Shown here: positions 1 to 6,053 of the stretch, piece by piece
How the letters are laid out: each line of letters begins with the position of its first letter
How positions within the stretch are numbered: the stretch's first letter is position 1
Origin: an uncultured Eubacteriales bacterium
GTDB lineage: Bacteria; Bacillota; Clostridia; Oscillospirales; Ruminococcaceae
Direction: 5' to 3'
Assembly: GCA_959605275.1 (NCBI GenBank)
Contig: CAUHFD010000091.1
Coordinates: forward strand, 1 to 10,089
Length of the DNA stretch: 10,089 nt
Program-made: the position numbers and the translations under genes
The notes under the pieces: generated by a model
Told to the model about the DNA's origin: nothing
Databases searched by the model: none
The model's input: only the letters and a program-made list of their open reading frames with translations

Positions 1-55
1 GAGAACATTGTTACACTGCTCGTTTCACTGCGCAAGTAGTTTGTGTTATAATAAC

Positions 56-80
56 CTCAAAAGCACTCTCTGCTTTTGAG
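56..80. other. Perfect 10-bp-stem hairpin between the repeat copies
   Basis: CTCAAAAGCA (56-65) and TGCTTTTGAG (71-80) are exact reverse complements around the 5-base loop CTCTC. There is no T-run on either side that would make a standard intrinsic terminator. A transcript starting from the upstream copy's -10 box (47-52) would begin inside this hairpin. Confidence 0.85.
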
Positions 81-100
81 AACATTGTTACACTGCTCGT

Positions 101-129
101 TTCACTGCGCAAGTAGTTTGTGTTATAAT
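101..129 (+). promoter_or_regulatory. Sigma-A-like promoter in repeat copy 2
   Basis: The -10 box TATAAT at 124-129 is a perfect consensus match. TTCACT at 101-106 is a 4/6 -35 match with a 17-base spacer. It lies about 57 bases upstream of the ATG at 187 and is the likely promoter of that small gene. The same promoter is duplicated in copy 1 (24-52). Confidence 0.6.
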
Positions 130-186
130 AACTTCGGAATACACAAAATCGCAAATTTTGACTTTTACGGAAAGGAATCGATTTTT

Positions 187-372
187 ATGGGACTAAAAGT
201 TTTCAGCGCGCTTTTATTGGCACTCGGTATCGTCAGTCTAATCGTCTGCGTTCTTCTTTTTTTGACTTCAGACTCTTCTCTCAGCCTTGTTTTGATGGTA
301 CTGTCTATCATATCCAATGTTGCCGGCATCTCGATTCTCAGCTCTTCATCAAGTAAAAACCGAAAAAAATAA
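187..372 (+). CDS. Small two-helix membrane protein, unknown function
   Basis: This encodes 61 residues. The ATG at 187 is chosen because AAAGGA (171-176) lies 10 bases upstream and a hydrophobic segment follows at once; the longer reading from position 76 would start inside the repeat and has no ribosome binding site. Two membrane segments are predicted by eye, at residues 5-26 and 31-51, joined by a short Thr/Ser/Asp turn. The tail is a run of five serines followed by KNRKK. By the positive-inside rule both ends would be cytoplasmic. Its stop codon (370-372) abuts the stop of the convergent SLOG gene with no base between and no terminator. I recognise no family. It is probably real because of the promoter, the ribosome binding site and the clean composition. 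Confidence 0.6.
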   Translation: MGLKVFSALLLALGIVSLIVCVLLFLTSDSSLSLVLMVLSIISNVAGISILSSSSSKNRKK

Positions 373-873
373 TCAGCAGTGGATCACCACTACCCGGTGC
401 CCCGAAAGCAGTGCGTCATTCAGCGTTTGCATGGTTCCGCCCCGACTGCCGTTAAATACGGCAATCAGATGCTCGGAGTGATCAAGCAGCCATTGATTGC
501 GCGCCCGAAAGCAGCCTTTGTAATAGCTGTCGCTCAGCACCGTGACGTAATCACAGCCTGCCAACACGGTATCATATCGCCTCCGCCACATTTCGGGAAA
601 GCGATCAGCCTGTCCGGCAAACGGGATCACCGCTGTCAATAAAATCTGAGGATAAAGCGGTTTCAGTTCCAGCACAATTTCGCCTGCCCAGAGATCGGCA
701 CCCATTGCCATCCCGCTTAAAAAGCAGTTGCATCCTGCTTCGATTTTACTGATGATAGCTTCCCGCAGCTCTTGTTTGATTCGTTGAACCCTAGCGCTGT
801 CTTCCTGATCGCCTGCTGCAATTTTCTCAGGTCGGTGTCCGGTAAAGGCTACTGATTTTGCAATGTTAATCAT
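373..873 (-). CDS. SLOG-superfamily protein, DUF1273/YpsA-like
   Basis: This is a 166-residue Rossmann-like protein of the DUF1273 (COG4474) group, to which Bacillus subtilis YpsA belongs. Visible motifs are TGHRPEK (residues 11-17), SGMAMGAD (53-60) and NGSRGGT (141-147), the usual glycine-rich elements of a SLOG nucleotide-binding pocket. The family is thought to bind nucleotides or related ligands; YpsA is linked to cell division and stress, but no reaction is established. The ATG at 873 is preferred: AGGAAAGGA lies 8 bases before it, whereas the ATG two codons earlier (879) is too close to that site. A reading extended to 954 would run through the promoter and palindrome. It diverges from alr, and its 3' end abuts the small membrane protein gene. 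Length is slightly below that of YpsA (about 180). Confidence 0.85.
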   Translation of the reverse strand: MINIAKSVAFTGHRPEKIAAGDQEDSARVQRIKQELREAIISKIEAGCNCFLSGMAMGADLWAGEIVLELKPLYPQILLTAVIPFAGQADRFPEMWRRRYDTVLAGCDYVTVLSDSYYKGCFRARNQWLLDHSEHLIAVFNGSRGGTMQTLNDALLSGHRVVVIHC

Positions 874-925
874 CTGCATATTCCTTTCCTGCTTCCAAGC
901 GCGGCTTTGTTCCGTTATCCTGCTT

Positions 926-954
926 ATTTTGCGGTAGTAAACAATCACAAACAA
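926..954 (-). promoter_or_regulatory. Candidate promoter for the SLOG gene
   Basis: Read on the minus strand, TTGTTT (954-949) and CAAAAT (931-926) are separated by 17 bases. The -35 box is one end of the 16-bp palindrome at 949-964. Transcription would begin about 45-50 bases before the start codon at 873. Confidence 0.45.
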
Positions 955-964
955 ACGTTTGTTT
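949..964. promoter_or_regulatory. 16-bp perfect palindrome, candidate operator
   Basis: AAACAAACGTTTGTTT is its own reverse complement. It lies between the divergent SLOG and alr genes and overlaps the SLOG -35 box. A central CG flanked by AAA/TTT resembles LacI/CcpA-type half-sites, but the outer TG..CA of a cre site is absent. A repressor site controlling one or both genes is an inference. Bases 965-1018 between it and alr are very AT-rich and contain no convincing promoter for alr that I can single out. Confidence 0.5.
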
Positions 965-1036
965 TAAATTATATTTTAATATTATTTCTATTTTATGGAC
1001 AAATAATTACATTTTTATGAAAGGGTGTCCTTCCGA

Positions 1037-2218
1037 TTGGATAAATTATTAAAAAGAACATGGGCAGAAATTAATCTTGATTATCTGGAGTATAATATTA
1101 ACAGTCTGCGCGGTTGTCTGCCGAAAAGCACAGATTTGATGGCAATTGTAAAAGCTGACGCTTATGGGCACGGCGATAAAGCAATTGTCACCGAACTTTG
1201 CCGGCTGGGCATCCGCTTTTTCGGTGTCTCTAATCTGGAGGAAGCACTTTCTCTCCGCAATGCCGGCGCAGACGGCGACATTCTGATCTTGGGCGTTACC
1301 CCCGCAGAATATGCCGACATCCTCGCCGAGCAGAATATCAGCCAGAGCGTATTTTGCACCGAGTACGCCGAAAAACTCAGTCAAGCGGCTGCCGCTGCCG
1401 GTGTTACGGTCAAATGTCATCTGAAAATCGATACCGGCATGGGACGCATCGGATTTATTAACCAGTCGGACTCCGACGCCACCCAAGAAATTCTATCCGT
1501 TTGCAAGCTGCCGAATCTCTCCTTTGAGGGGATCTTTTCCCATTTTTCGGTTGCGGATGAGCTGAGCCCGGAATCGCTTGACTACACCGACGCCCAGCAA
1601 GATGCTTTCAACAGCCTGGTACAGCGATTACAAGAATCCGGCATCCGCTTTCGCTATATCCATCTTCAAAACAGCGCCGGCATCATCCGGCATCCCAACC
1701 CGCTTTGCAACCTGGCGCGCATGGGGATCTCCATGTACGGTCTGTCCCCCAGCGGCGACTTTAACGATATGCTGCCGATCAAACCGCTGATGGAGCTGAA
1801 AACCATTGTAACCATGGTCAAAGAGGTTCCCCCCGGACGCTCGGTAAGCTACGGCAGAAACTTTATTTCGGAGCACCCCATGCGGATCGCCACCGTCCCG
1901 ATCGGTTACGCCGACGGGTATCACCGTGCCCTCTCCGGGCGGGGTAAAATGCTGCTGCACGGCAAACCCGCTAACATTCTCGGCAAGGTCTGCATGGATC
2001 AGTTGATGCTGGACGTTACCGATATCCCGGAGGCGAAAGCCGGAGACATTGTGACGGTATTCGGACATTCAGAGGACAGTTTCCTGTCGGTAGATGAAGT
2101 TGCCGCCCTTGCGAATACGATTCATTATGAAATTATCTGCGACATCAGCAAACGTGTTCCCCGTGTCTATCTCCGCGGAGGCAAAACAGTTGAGGTCGTA
2201 GATTATCTGCGCCGCTAA
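1037..2218 (+). CDS. alr: Alanine racemase
   Basis: This PLP enzyme interconverts L- and D-alanine in the cytoplasm and supplies D-Ala for peptidoglycan. The predicted protein has 393 residues, usual for the family. The PLP lysine is K39 in AIVKADAYGHG, the same number as in the Geobacillus enzyme. The second catalytic base is Y272 in VSYGRNF, and Y291 lies in IGYADGY. HLQNSAGI (209-216) and the MGISMYG segment (229-235) are also typical; the C-terminal beta domain is intact. Start: GTG at 1025 is itself the end of the AAAGGG ribosome binding site (1020-1025), so it cannot use that site. TTG at 1037 sits 11 bases downstream and gives the canonical N-terminus. It appears to be a single-gene unit diverging from the SLOG gene, with a new promoter following it. 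Confidence 0.95.
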   Translation: MDKLLKRTWAEINLDYLEYNINSLRGCLPKSTDLMAIVKADAYGHGDKAIVTELCRLGIRFFGVSNLEEALSLRNAGADGDILILGVTPAEYADILAEQNISQSVFCTEYAEKLSQAAAAAGVTVKCHLKIDTGMGRIGFINQSDSDATQEILSVCKLPNLSFEGIFSHFSVADELSPESLDYTDAQQDAFNSLVQRLQESGIRFRYIHLQNSAGIIRHPNPLCNLARMGISMYGLSPSGDFNDMLPIKPLMELKTIVTMVKEVPPGRSVSYGRNFISEHPMRIATVPIGYADGYHRALSGRGKMLLHGKPANILGKVCMDQLMLDVTDIPEAKAGDIVTVFGHSEDSFLSVDEVAALANTIHYEIICDISKRVPRVYLRGGKTVEVVDYLRR

Positions 2219-2246
2219 GAGAAACCGGTTGTTCACATTTGCCTTC

Positions 2247-2275
2247 TTGATTCAAGCTTCTTGATATGGTAAAAT
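2247..2275 (+). promoter_or_regulatory. Sigma-A-like promoter upstream of the Cys-rich gene
   Basis: TTGATT (2247-2252) and TAAAAT (2270-2275) have the ideal 17-base spacer and match consensus at 4/6 and 5/6 positions. It would leave a leader of about 130 bases before the ATG at 2412. A second, sporulation-type element lies within that leader. Confidence 0.5.
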
Positions 2276-2334
2276 AAAGATATCATTGGATTCTTGTCCA
2301 ACCGAAAATTTCTCTTTTTTTTGTTTTTCTATGC

Positions 2335-2360
2335 ACGAATTCGCCGTTTCCTCATAATAT
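2335..2360 (+). promoter_or_regulatory. Sigma-K/E-like promoter element
   Basis: AC at 2335-2336 is followed by 16 bases and then CATAATAT (2353-2360), which fits the AC-N16/17-CATAnnnT pattern of late mother-cell promoters in Bacillus and Clostridia. It lies about 50 bases before the start at 2412. The motif is short and degenerate, so the call depends partly on the Cys-rich product and on a similar element upstream of the 7342-7476 gene. Confidence 0.35.
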
Positions 2361-2411
2361 GTATTGAGGCTTTGATTTCACAACCTTAATCATGATATTA
2401 GGAGGATTATT

Positions 2412-3236
2412 ATGGCTGATACGAATTTCAACTCTGCTAATCATGCAAATTGCTTTAAAGAAGCAGTCTGCATCAATGCAGGCAGAGTGTACGACAGCTG
2501 CAGTGACAAAGACTGCCTGGAGGATTTGCAGGTTCTTTTCACCAATCAGACACAGCCGATTATCGACAGTGCGCTGAGCGTGAAATGCCGAAGAGTAGAA
2601 GTGCTCAATGTTTTCCTCGATGTGGAGCCGGTTCCTTTCAACAAAGGCTTTTACTCGGTTGACATGACCTTTTTCTTCAAGGTACATATCGATGCATACA
2701 CCTCTCCGCTTGAGTGCCCGACCCCTGTCTGCGGCGTCGCAATTTTTAGCAAAAAAGTGATTTTGTACGGCAGCGAAGGCGGTGTAAAAGTGTTCACATC
2801 CGAGGGAACCTGCTGTCACAAGAGAGACCGCTGCGGCAATGCCCCTGCAAACACCCCAAAAGCCAGCGTTCAGGTCGTTAATCCGATCTGTCTCGCCTGC
2901 AAACTCTGCGACTATTGTCCGGAAAAGTGCGGTTGTTCCGCTTCTGCGGTTCCCACCGGCATCTCCGAGGACTTTGAGGGCGAATTTACCGCCTGCGTTC
3001 CCGAAAAAATCGTGCTGCTCACAATCGGTATGTTCTCCATCTGCCAGATCGAACGCTCTGTTCAGATGATGGTTCCGGTATACGATTTCTGCATCCCGGA
3101 CAAAGAATGTGTTACAACCACCGACGATCCCTGCGAGCTGTTCCAAAGAATTAAATTCCCGGTCAACGAGTTCTTCCCGCCCAGATTAAATGATCTGGAT
3201 TGCGAAGACCCCACTGCTTCTGACTTTGAATGCTAA
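2412..3236 (+). CDS. Cysteine-rich conserved-type protein, possible spore-coat role
   Basis: This encodes 274 residues, 23 of them cysteine, with no signal peptide or membrane segment. An excellent ribosome binding site (AGGAGG, 2400-2405) lies 6 bases before the ATG. The N-terminal part includes KEAVCINAGRVYDSCSDKDC (residues 16-35). An aromatic-rich beta-like stretch follows at 78-96, then a dense cluster C160-x2-C163-x2-C166-x2-C169-x3-C173-x-C175. Further cysteines are scattered to the last residue, C274. I do not recognise a named domain; the general look is that of clostridial proteins annotated as hypothetical. The cluster could bind metal or form disulfides. A role in the spore coat or exosporium is inferred from cysteine richness and the sporulation-type promoter. 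It is monocistronic, bounded by a promoter and a hairpin. Confidence 0.75.
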   Translation: MADTNFNSANHANCFKEAVCINAGRVYDSCSDKDCLEDLQVLFTNQTQPIIDSALSVKCRRVEVLNVFLDVEPVPFNKGFYSVDMTFFFKVHIDAYTSPLECPTPVCGVAIFSKKVILYGSEGGVKVFTSEGTCCHKRDRCGNAPANTPKASVQVVNPICLACKLCDYCPEKCGCSASAVPTGISEDFEGEFTACVPEKIVLLTIGMFSICQIERSVQMMVPVYDFCIPDKECVTTTDDPCELFQRIKFPVNEFFPPRLNDLDCEDPTASDFEC

Positions 3237-3243
3237 ACACCCG

Positions 3244-3272
3244 GATTGCAGAAAGCTTAGCTTTCTGCAATC
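3244..3272 (+). terminator. Strong hairpin after the Cys-rich gene
   Basis: GATTGCAGAAAG (3244-3255) and CTTTCTGCAATC (3261-3272) form a perfect 12-bp stem with a 5-base loop, starting 7 bases after the stop codon. No T-run follows, so it is not a textbook intrinsic terminator; it may stabilise the 3' end or terminate with help from a factor. Confidence 0.55.
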
Positions 3273-3328
3273 TGTATCCCTGCTACTCGGACAAGCTTTA
3301 GATTTCTGAAAAGGACTGATGATATCTT

Positions 3329-4144
3329 ATGAAAGTCATTTTATTGGCACATACGCCCGATCCCGAAAAAACCAGTGCCTGTGAGGCAAAACTATGCTAT
3401 TCCAGCAGCGGCATTGATACGCTGTACGACAGCCTGACCGAAGAAAAGGCAGCCGACTTCGTCGAGATGCTTGCCGGCATGGGACACGAAAGCCCGATCG
3501 AGCATGTTTCCTTTACCTTCGGAATAGAGGGTATTTCCCGTGCCTGCAGCCACCAATTGGTACGACATCGGCTCGCTTCTTACAGCCAAAAAAGCCAACG
3601 GTATGTCAGCGAAACACAGTTTTCCTATGTCACTCCTCCTGCTGTTTCGGCAACGCCCGAAACGGACAAGCTCTACCGGGAAACAATGGAAATGATCCAA
3701 CAGTCTTACGAAAACCTCCGCAGCGCCCTCCTAGAAAAGGAAATCATCGCGTTTGCCGAAGAAAACAAGATATCCTTTCCGGATGAAACCCAACGGATAG
3801 CATATTTTAAAGAAAACTACAAAAAAGAATACAATGCGTTTCTGAAAAAGGCACAGGAGGACGCACGTTTTGTCCTGCCGAATGCCTGTGAGACTTCGAT
3901 CATTGTCACCATGAACGCAAGAAGCCTGTACAATTTCTTTTCTCACCGGTGCTGCAACCGCGCCCAGTGGGAAATCAAAGCAATCGCCGATGAAATGCTC
4001 CGTCTGGTACGGGAGGTCGCACCGACACTGTTTAAAAATGCGGGACCGAGTTGTGTAAAAGGAAGTTGTCCCGAAGGAAAAATGTCCTGCGGAAAAATTT
4101 CCGAAATGCGGGCGTATTATCGCGGAACAGACGTCAAATACTAA
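3329..4144 (+). CDS. thyX: Flavin-dependent thymidylate synthase (ThyX)
   Basis: It makes dTMP from dUMP using methylene-tetrahydrofolate, FAD and NADPH, releasing tetrahydrofolate; active as a homotetramer in the cytoplasm. The ThyX signature RHRxxSxxxxSxR is complete at residues 79-91 (RHRLASYSQKSQR). NARSL (196-200) and RAQWE (211-215) are the conserved C-terminal active-site segments. The 271-residue length is longer than the usual 220-250, with the extra in a helical middle region (about 115-180) and a tail containing C242, C247 and C254, a feature I associate with clostridial ThyX. Start at 3329: AAAGGA (3310-3315) is 13 bases upstream, rather far, but no other in-frame start is better. 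No ThyA is visible here. A 93-base gap separates it from the next gene. Confidence 0.95.
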   Translation: MKVILLAHTPDPEKTSACEAKLCYSSSGIDTLYDSLTEEKAADFVEMLAGMGHESPIEHVSFTFGIEGISRACSHQLVRHRLASYSQKSQRYVSETQFSYVTPPAVSATPETDKLYRETMEMIQQSYENLRSALLEKEIIAFAEENKISFPDETQRIAYFKENYKKEYNAFLKKAQEDARFVLPNACETSIIVTMNARSLYNFFSHRCCNRAQWEIKAIADEMLRLVREVAPTLFKNAGPSCVKGSCPEGKMSCGKISEMRAYYRGTDVKY

Positions 4145-4182
4145 AAACATCCGATCAATCGACAAATCAAGGACAAAGAAAT

Positions 4183-4215
4183 ACGAATCTCAAATAAAAA
4201 GACTGACAGATTCGT
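4183..4215. other. 8-bp inverted repeat before the DUF2156 gene
   Basis: ACGAATCT (4183-4190) and AGATTCGT (4208-4215) are exact reverse complements separated by 17 A-rich bases, ending 23 bases before the start at 4238 and 8 bases before its ribosome binding site. It could be a leader hairpin or operator; an 8-bp match in AT-rich DNA may also be chance. Confidence 0.35.
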
Positions 4216-4237
4216 ACCAATACAAAGGGTGAATTTT

Positions 4238-5119
4238 TTGCTGAATTTTAAACCGATTACGATAGAAGACCGTGAATGGGCAATCCCTCTTTTAAAAGCC
4301 TCTGATTTCCAGGGAAGTGAATACTCTTTCACCAGCAACTATATCTGGGGCGCACAGTATAACATCAACGTCTGCCGCTTTCAGGACCGATACATGATCT
4401 ATTCCGGCAAACACCATCCCAGTTTTCTCTTCCCCGCCGGAAGTTCCGATTTGACTGAAGCGATAGAGGCGCTGTTGCAATATTGCCGGGAGTCGGATGT
4501 TCCGTTTCGGATGCACGGCATTTGCGAATCGGCGAAAGCCGAATTGGAAAACGCCTTTCCCGGAAGATTTCGGTTCGAGGAGGATCGTAATAATTTCGAT
4601 TACATCTACACATCCGACAGTTTGATCTCGCTTGCCGGAAAGAAACTTCACGGTAAGCGCAACCATATTAATCAGTTCAAGCTAAACGACTGGAGCTTTG
4701 AGCAGATCACTTCCGATACCCGAGAGGAATGCCTTGAAATGAACGCCAAATGGTGCGCAGTCAACGGCTGTTCCGAAGATGCCAGCAAACAGAAAGAAGT
4801 TTGTGCCGTCCGCAAGGCGTTTCACCATTATGATGTTCTGGGACTGGTCGGCGGTATCTTGCGGGTAGACGGTGAAATTGTCGGATACACTCTGGGGGAG
4901 CCCCTCAACTCTGATACTTTTGTCGTTCATATTGAAAAGGCCTTTTCCGAAGTTCGGGGCGCTTATCCAACCATCAACAATCAGTTTGTTTCTCATTGTG
5001 CATCAAACTTCACATACATTAACCGTGAGGAAGACATGGGACTGGAGGGATTGCGCAAAGCAAAGCTATCCTATCAACCCGAAATTTTGCTGACAAAATA
5101 CACAGCAGTGTTGATGTAA
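4238..5119 (+). CDS. DUF2156 (phosphatidylglycerol lysyltransferase C-terminal-like) protein
   Basis: This 293-residue soluble protein belongs to the stand-alone DUF2156 group (COG4866 type). The fold is a tandem GNAT-like one, as in the catalytic half of MprF and the Fem transferases. Visible family segments are GKKLHGKRNHINQF (134-147) and the C-terminal INREEDMGLEGLRKAK (261-276) followed by SYQPEILLTKY. MprF-type domains move aminoacyl groups from tRNA to lipid, but this protein lacks the membrane domain and its substrate is unknown, so lysyltransferase activity should not be assumed. Start: the GTG at 4229 lies inside the AAAGGGTG ribosome binding site; TTG at 4238, nine bases after AAAGG (4224-4228), is preferred. 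The next gene begins 21 bases after its stop, suggesting co-transcription. Confidence 0.85.
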   Translation: MLNFKPITIEDREWAIPLLKASDFQGSEYSFTSNYIWGAQYNINVCRFQDRYMIYSGKHHPSFLFPAGSSDLTEAIEALLQYCRESDVPFRMHGICESAKAELENAFPGRFRFEEDRNNFDYIYTSDSLISLAGKKLHGKRNHINQFKLNDWSFEQITSDTREECLEMNAKWCAVNGCSEDASKQKEVCAVRKAFHHYDVLGLVGGILRVDGEIVGYTLGEPLNSDTFVVHIEKAFSEVRGAYPTINNQFVSHCASNFTYINREEDMGLEGLRKAKLSYQPEILLTKYTAVLM

Positions 5120-5140
5120 CAAAAAGAACAGGTGATGCTT

Positions 5141-6004
5141 ATGTTAGACTGTGCAGGCAAACAGGACATTCCTTTTCTCAAACAAATCTGGAAGGAATGC
5201 TTCGGCGATTCCGACCGGTATATTAACCGGTATTTTGACACGCTGTTTGACCGTATTACGATTGCAGTGAAACGATCAGACGATAATATTCCGGTATCCA
5301 TGGTTTCGATGCTGCCGGTAAGTCTGTGCACTCCTGACGGCAACTATCCCGGTCACTATATCTATGCCGCCGCCACTGCCAAAGCATTTGAGGGGAAAGG
5401 ATACATGTCTGAGCTGCTCGACTATGCCTGCAGCTTTGCCGCCGAAAGAGGAGATTGTTTTTCCTGCCTGATCCCGGCGACGCCAAGTCTGTTCACTTTC
5501 TACCAAAGGCGGGGATATCGCACCGTATCCTACAAAAACATGAAGTTTATTTCTCTTTCATCCCGATTGCTGCTTGCCGACTCAGAGTCGGTTGATCTGT
5601 TCACCGATTTAGAGGAAGATGCATTTTTTTCGCGCCGTCGAAACTTTTTGAAAAAGCAAAACGCGGCGGTCATTTTCGGCGAGCAATATTTTCCTTATCT
5701 GTACCTGGAAATGCAGAACGCGGGGGTTTTTGTGATAGGAATCGGCGAGACAGATTACGCTGTTTGCTATCCCGACCGCGGATTGTTGACGGTGAAGGAA
5801 ACTTCTCTTTCAGAACAGGCGCTGACCGAATACCTTCCTGCTCTTTTAAAACGATTTCACTGTGCGGAAGCGGTGGCAATCTTTCCGACAACAGAGGACT
5901 CCTTCTCCCACAACATCAAACCGCACGGTATGATTCGCCCCTTGTCCTCTTTTCCGATTTCACTGAAAACGGTCCATCCGTATATGGGATTAATGATGGA
6001 CTGA
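5141..6004 (+). CDS. GNAT-family N-acetyltransferase
   Basis: This encodes 287 residues. The N-terminal half is a GNAT domain: motif A is YIYAAATAKAFEGKGYMSEL (residues 73-92), in which EGKGYM supplies the acetyl-CoA pyrophosphate loop, and SLFTFYQRRGYRTV about 30 residues on is the typical GNAT end motif (F-Y-x-x-x-G-[FY]). The C-terminal ~130 residues are not recognisable to me and may be a second, degenerate GNAT-like or substrate domain. The acetyl acceptor cannot be told from the sequence. ATG at 5141 is preferred to GTG 5132 and ATG 5135 because AGGTGA (5130-5135) is the ribosome binding site and those codons overlap it. The gene follows the DUF2156 gene by 21 bases; the two are probably one transcript. 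Confidence 0.85.
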   Translation: MLDCAGKQDIPFLKQIWKECFGDSDRYINRYFDTLFDRITIAVKRSDDNIPVSMVSMLPVSLCTPDGNYPGHYIYAAATAKAFEGKGYMSELLDYACSFAAERGDCFSCLIPATPSLFTFYQRRGYRTVSYKNMKFISLSSRLLLADSESVDLFTDLEEDAFFSRRRNFLKKQNAAVIFGEQYFPYLYLEMQNAGVFVIGIGETDYAVCYPDRGLLTVKETSLSEQALTEYLPALLKRFHCAEAVAIFPTTEDSFSHNIKPHGMIRPLSSFPISLKTVHPYMGLMMD

Positions 6005-6053
6005 TAAAACGCTATATAGAAAGGTGGTTGCGTGCGTTTGCGCGTATAAACAC

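Larger units (their letters stand above)
1..132. repeat. Tandem repeat, 77-bp period, two identical 55-bp copies
   Basis: Positions 1-55 and 78-132 are identical over 55 bases. They are separated by 22 bases that, together with the first three bases of copy 2, form the hairpin at 56-80. Within each copy CACTGC occurs twice at 12-base spacing (91-96 and 103-108 in copy 2), and each copy ends in a TATAAT box. Copy 1 starts at the window edge with the GAG that in copy 2 is the tail of the hairpin, so further units may lie upstream. After copy 2 the sequence becomes unrelated. The units are few and the spacer is a hairpin, so this is not a CRISPR array. It is probably an interspersed or tandemly amplified promoter-bearing element (inference). 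Confidence 0.9.

Noticed and set aside
1..132. CRISPR-like direct repeats
   Set aside because: Only two copies, 55-base repeats, and the 22-base spacer is palindromic with the repeat edge; no cas genes are nearby.
949..964. CcpA cre site
   Set aside because: The central AAACGTTT fits but the conserved outer TG and CA of a cre site are absent.
1017..1052. Possible 11-residue leader peptide (MKGCPSDWINY) overlapping the alr start
   Set aside because: No ribosome binding site precedes its ATG and it contains no meaningful run of alanine codons that would suggest attenuation.
2889..2940. Ferredoxin-type [4Fe-4S] motif in the Cys-rich protein
   Set aside because: The spacing CxxCxxCxxC followed by P is one residue short of CxxCxxCxxxCP and the surrounding sequence is not ferredoxin-like; metal binding remains possible but unproven.
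2352..3146. Long antisense reading frame (264 codons) opposite the Cys-rich gene
   Set aside because: It has no ribosome binding site and no recognisable motif, while the sense strand has AGGAGG, a promoter and a coherent Cys-rich protein.
3731..4165. Antisense frame opposite thyX
   Set aside because: The ThyX signature on the sense strand is complete; the antisense frame has no start signals.
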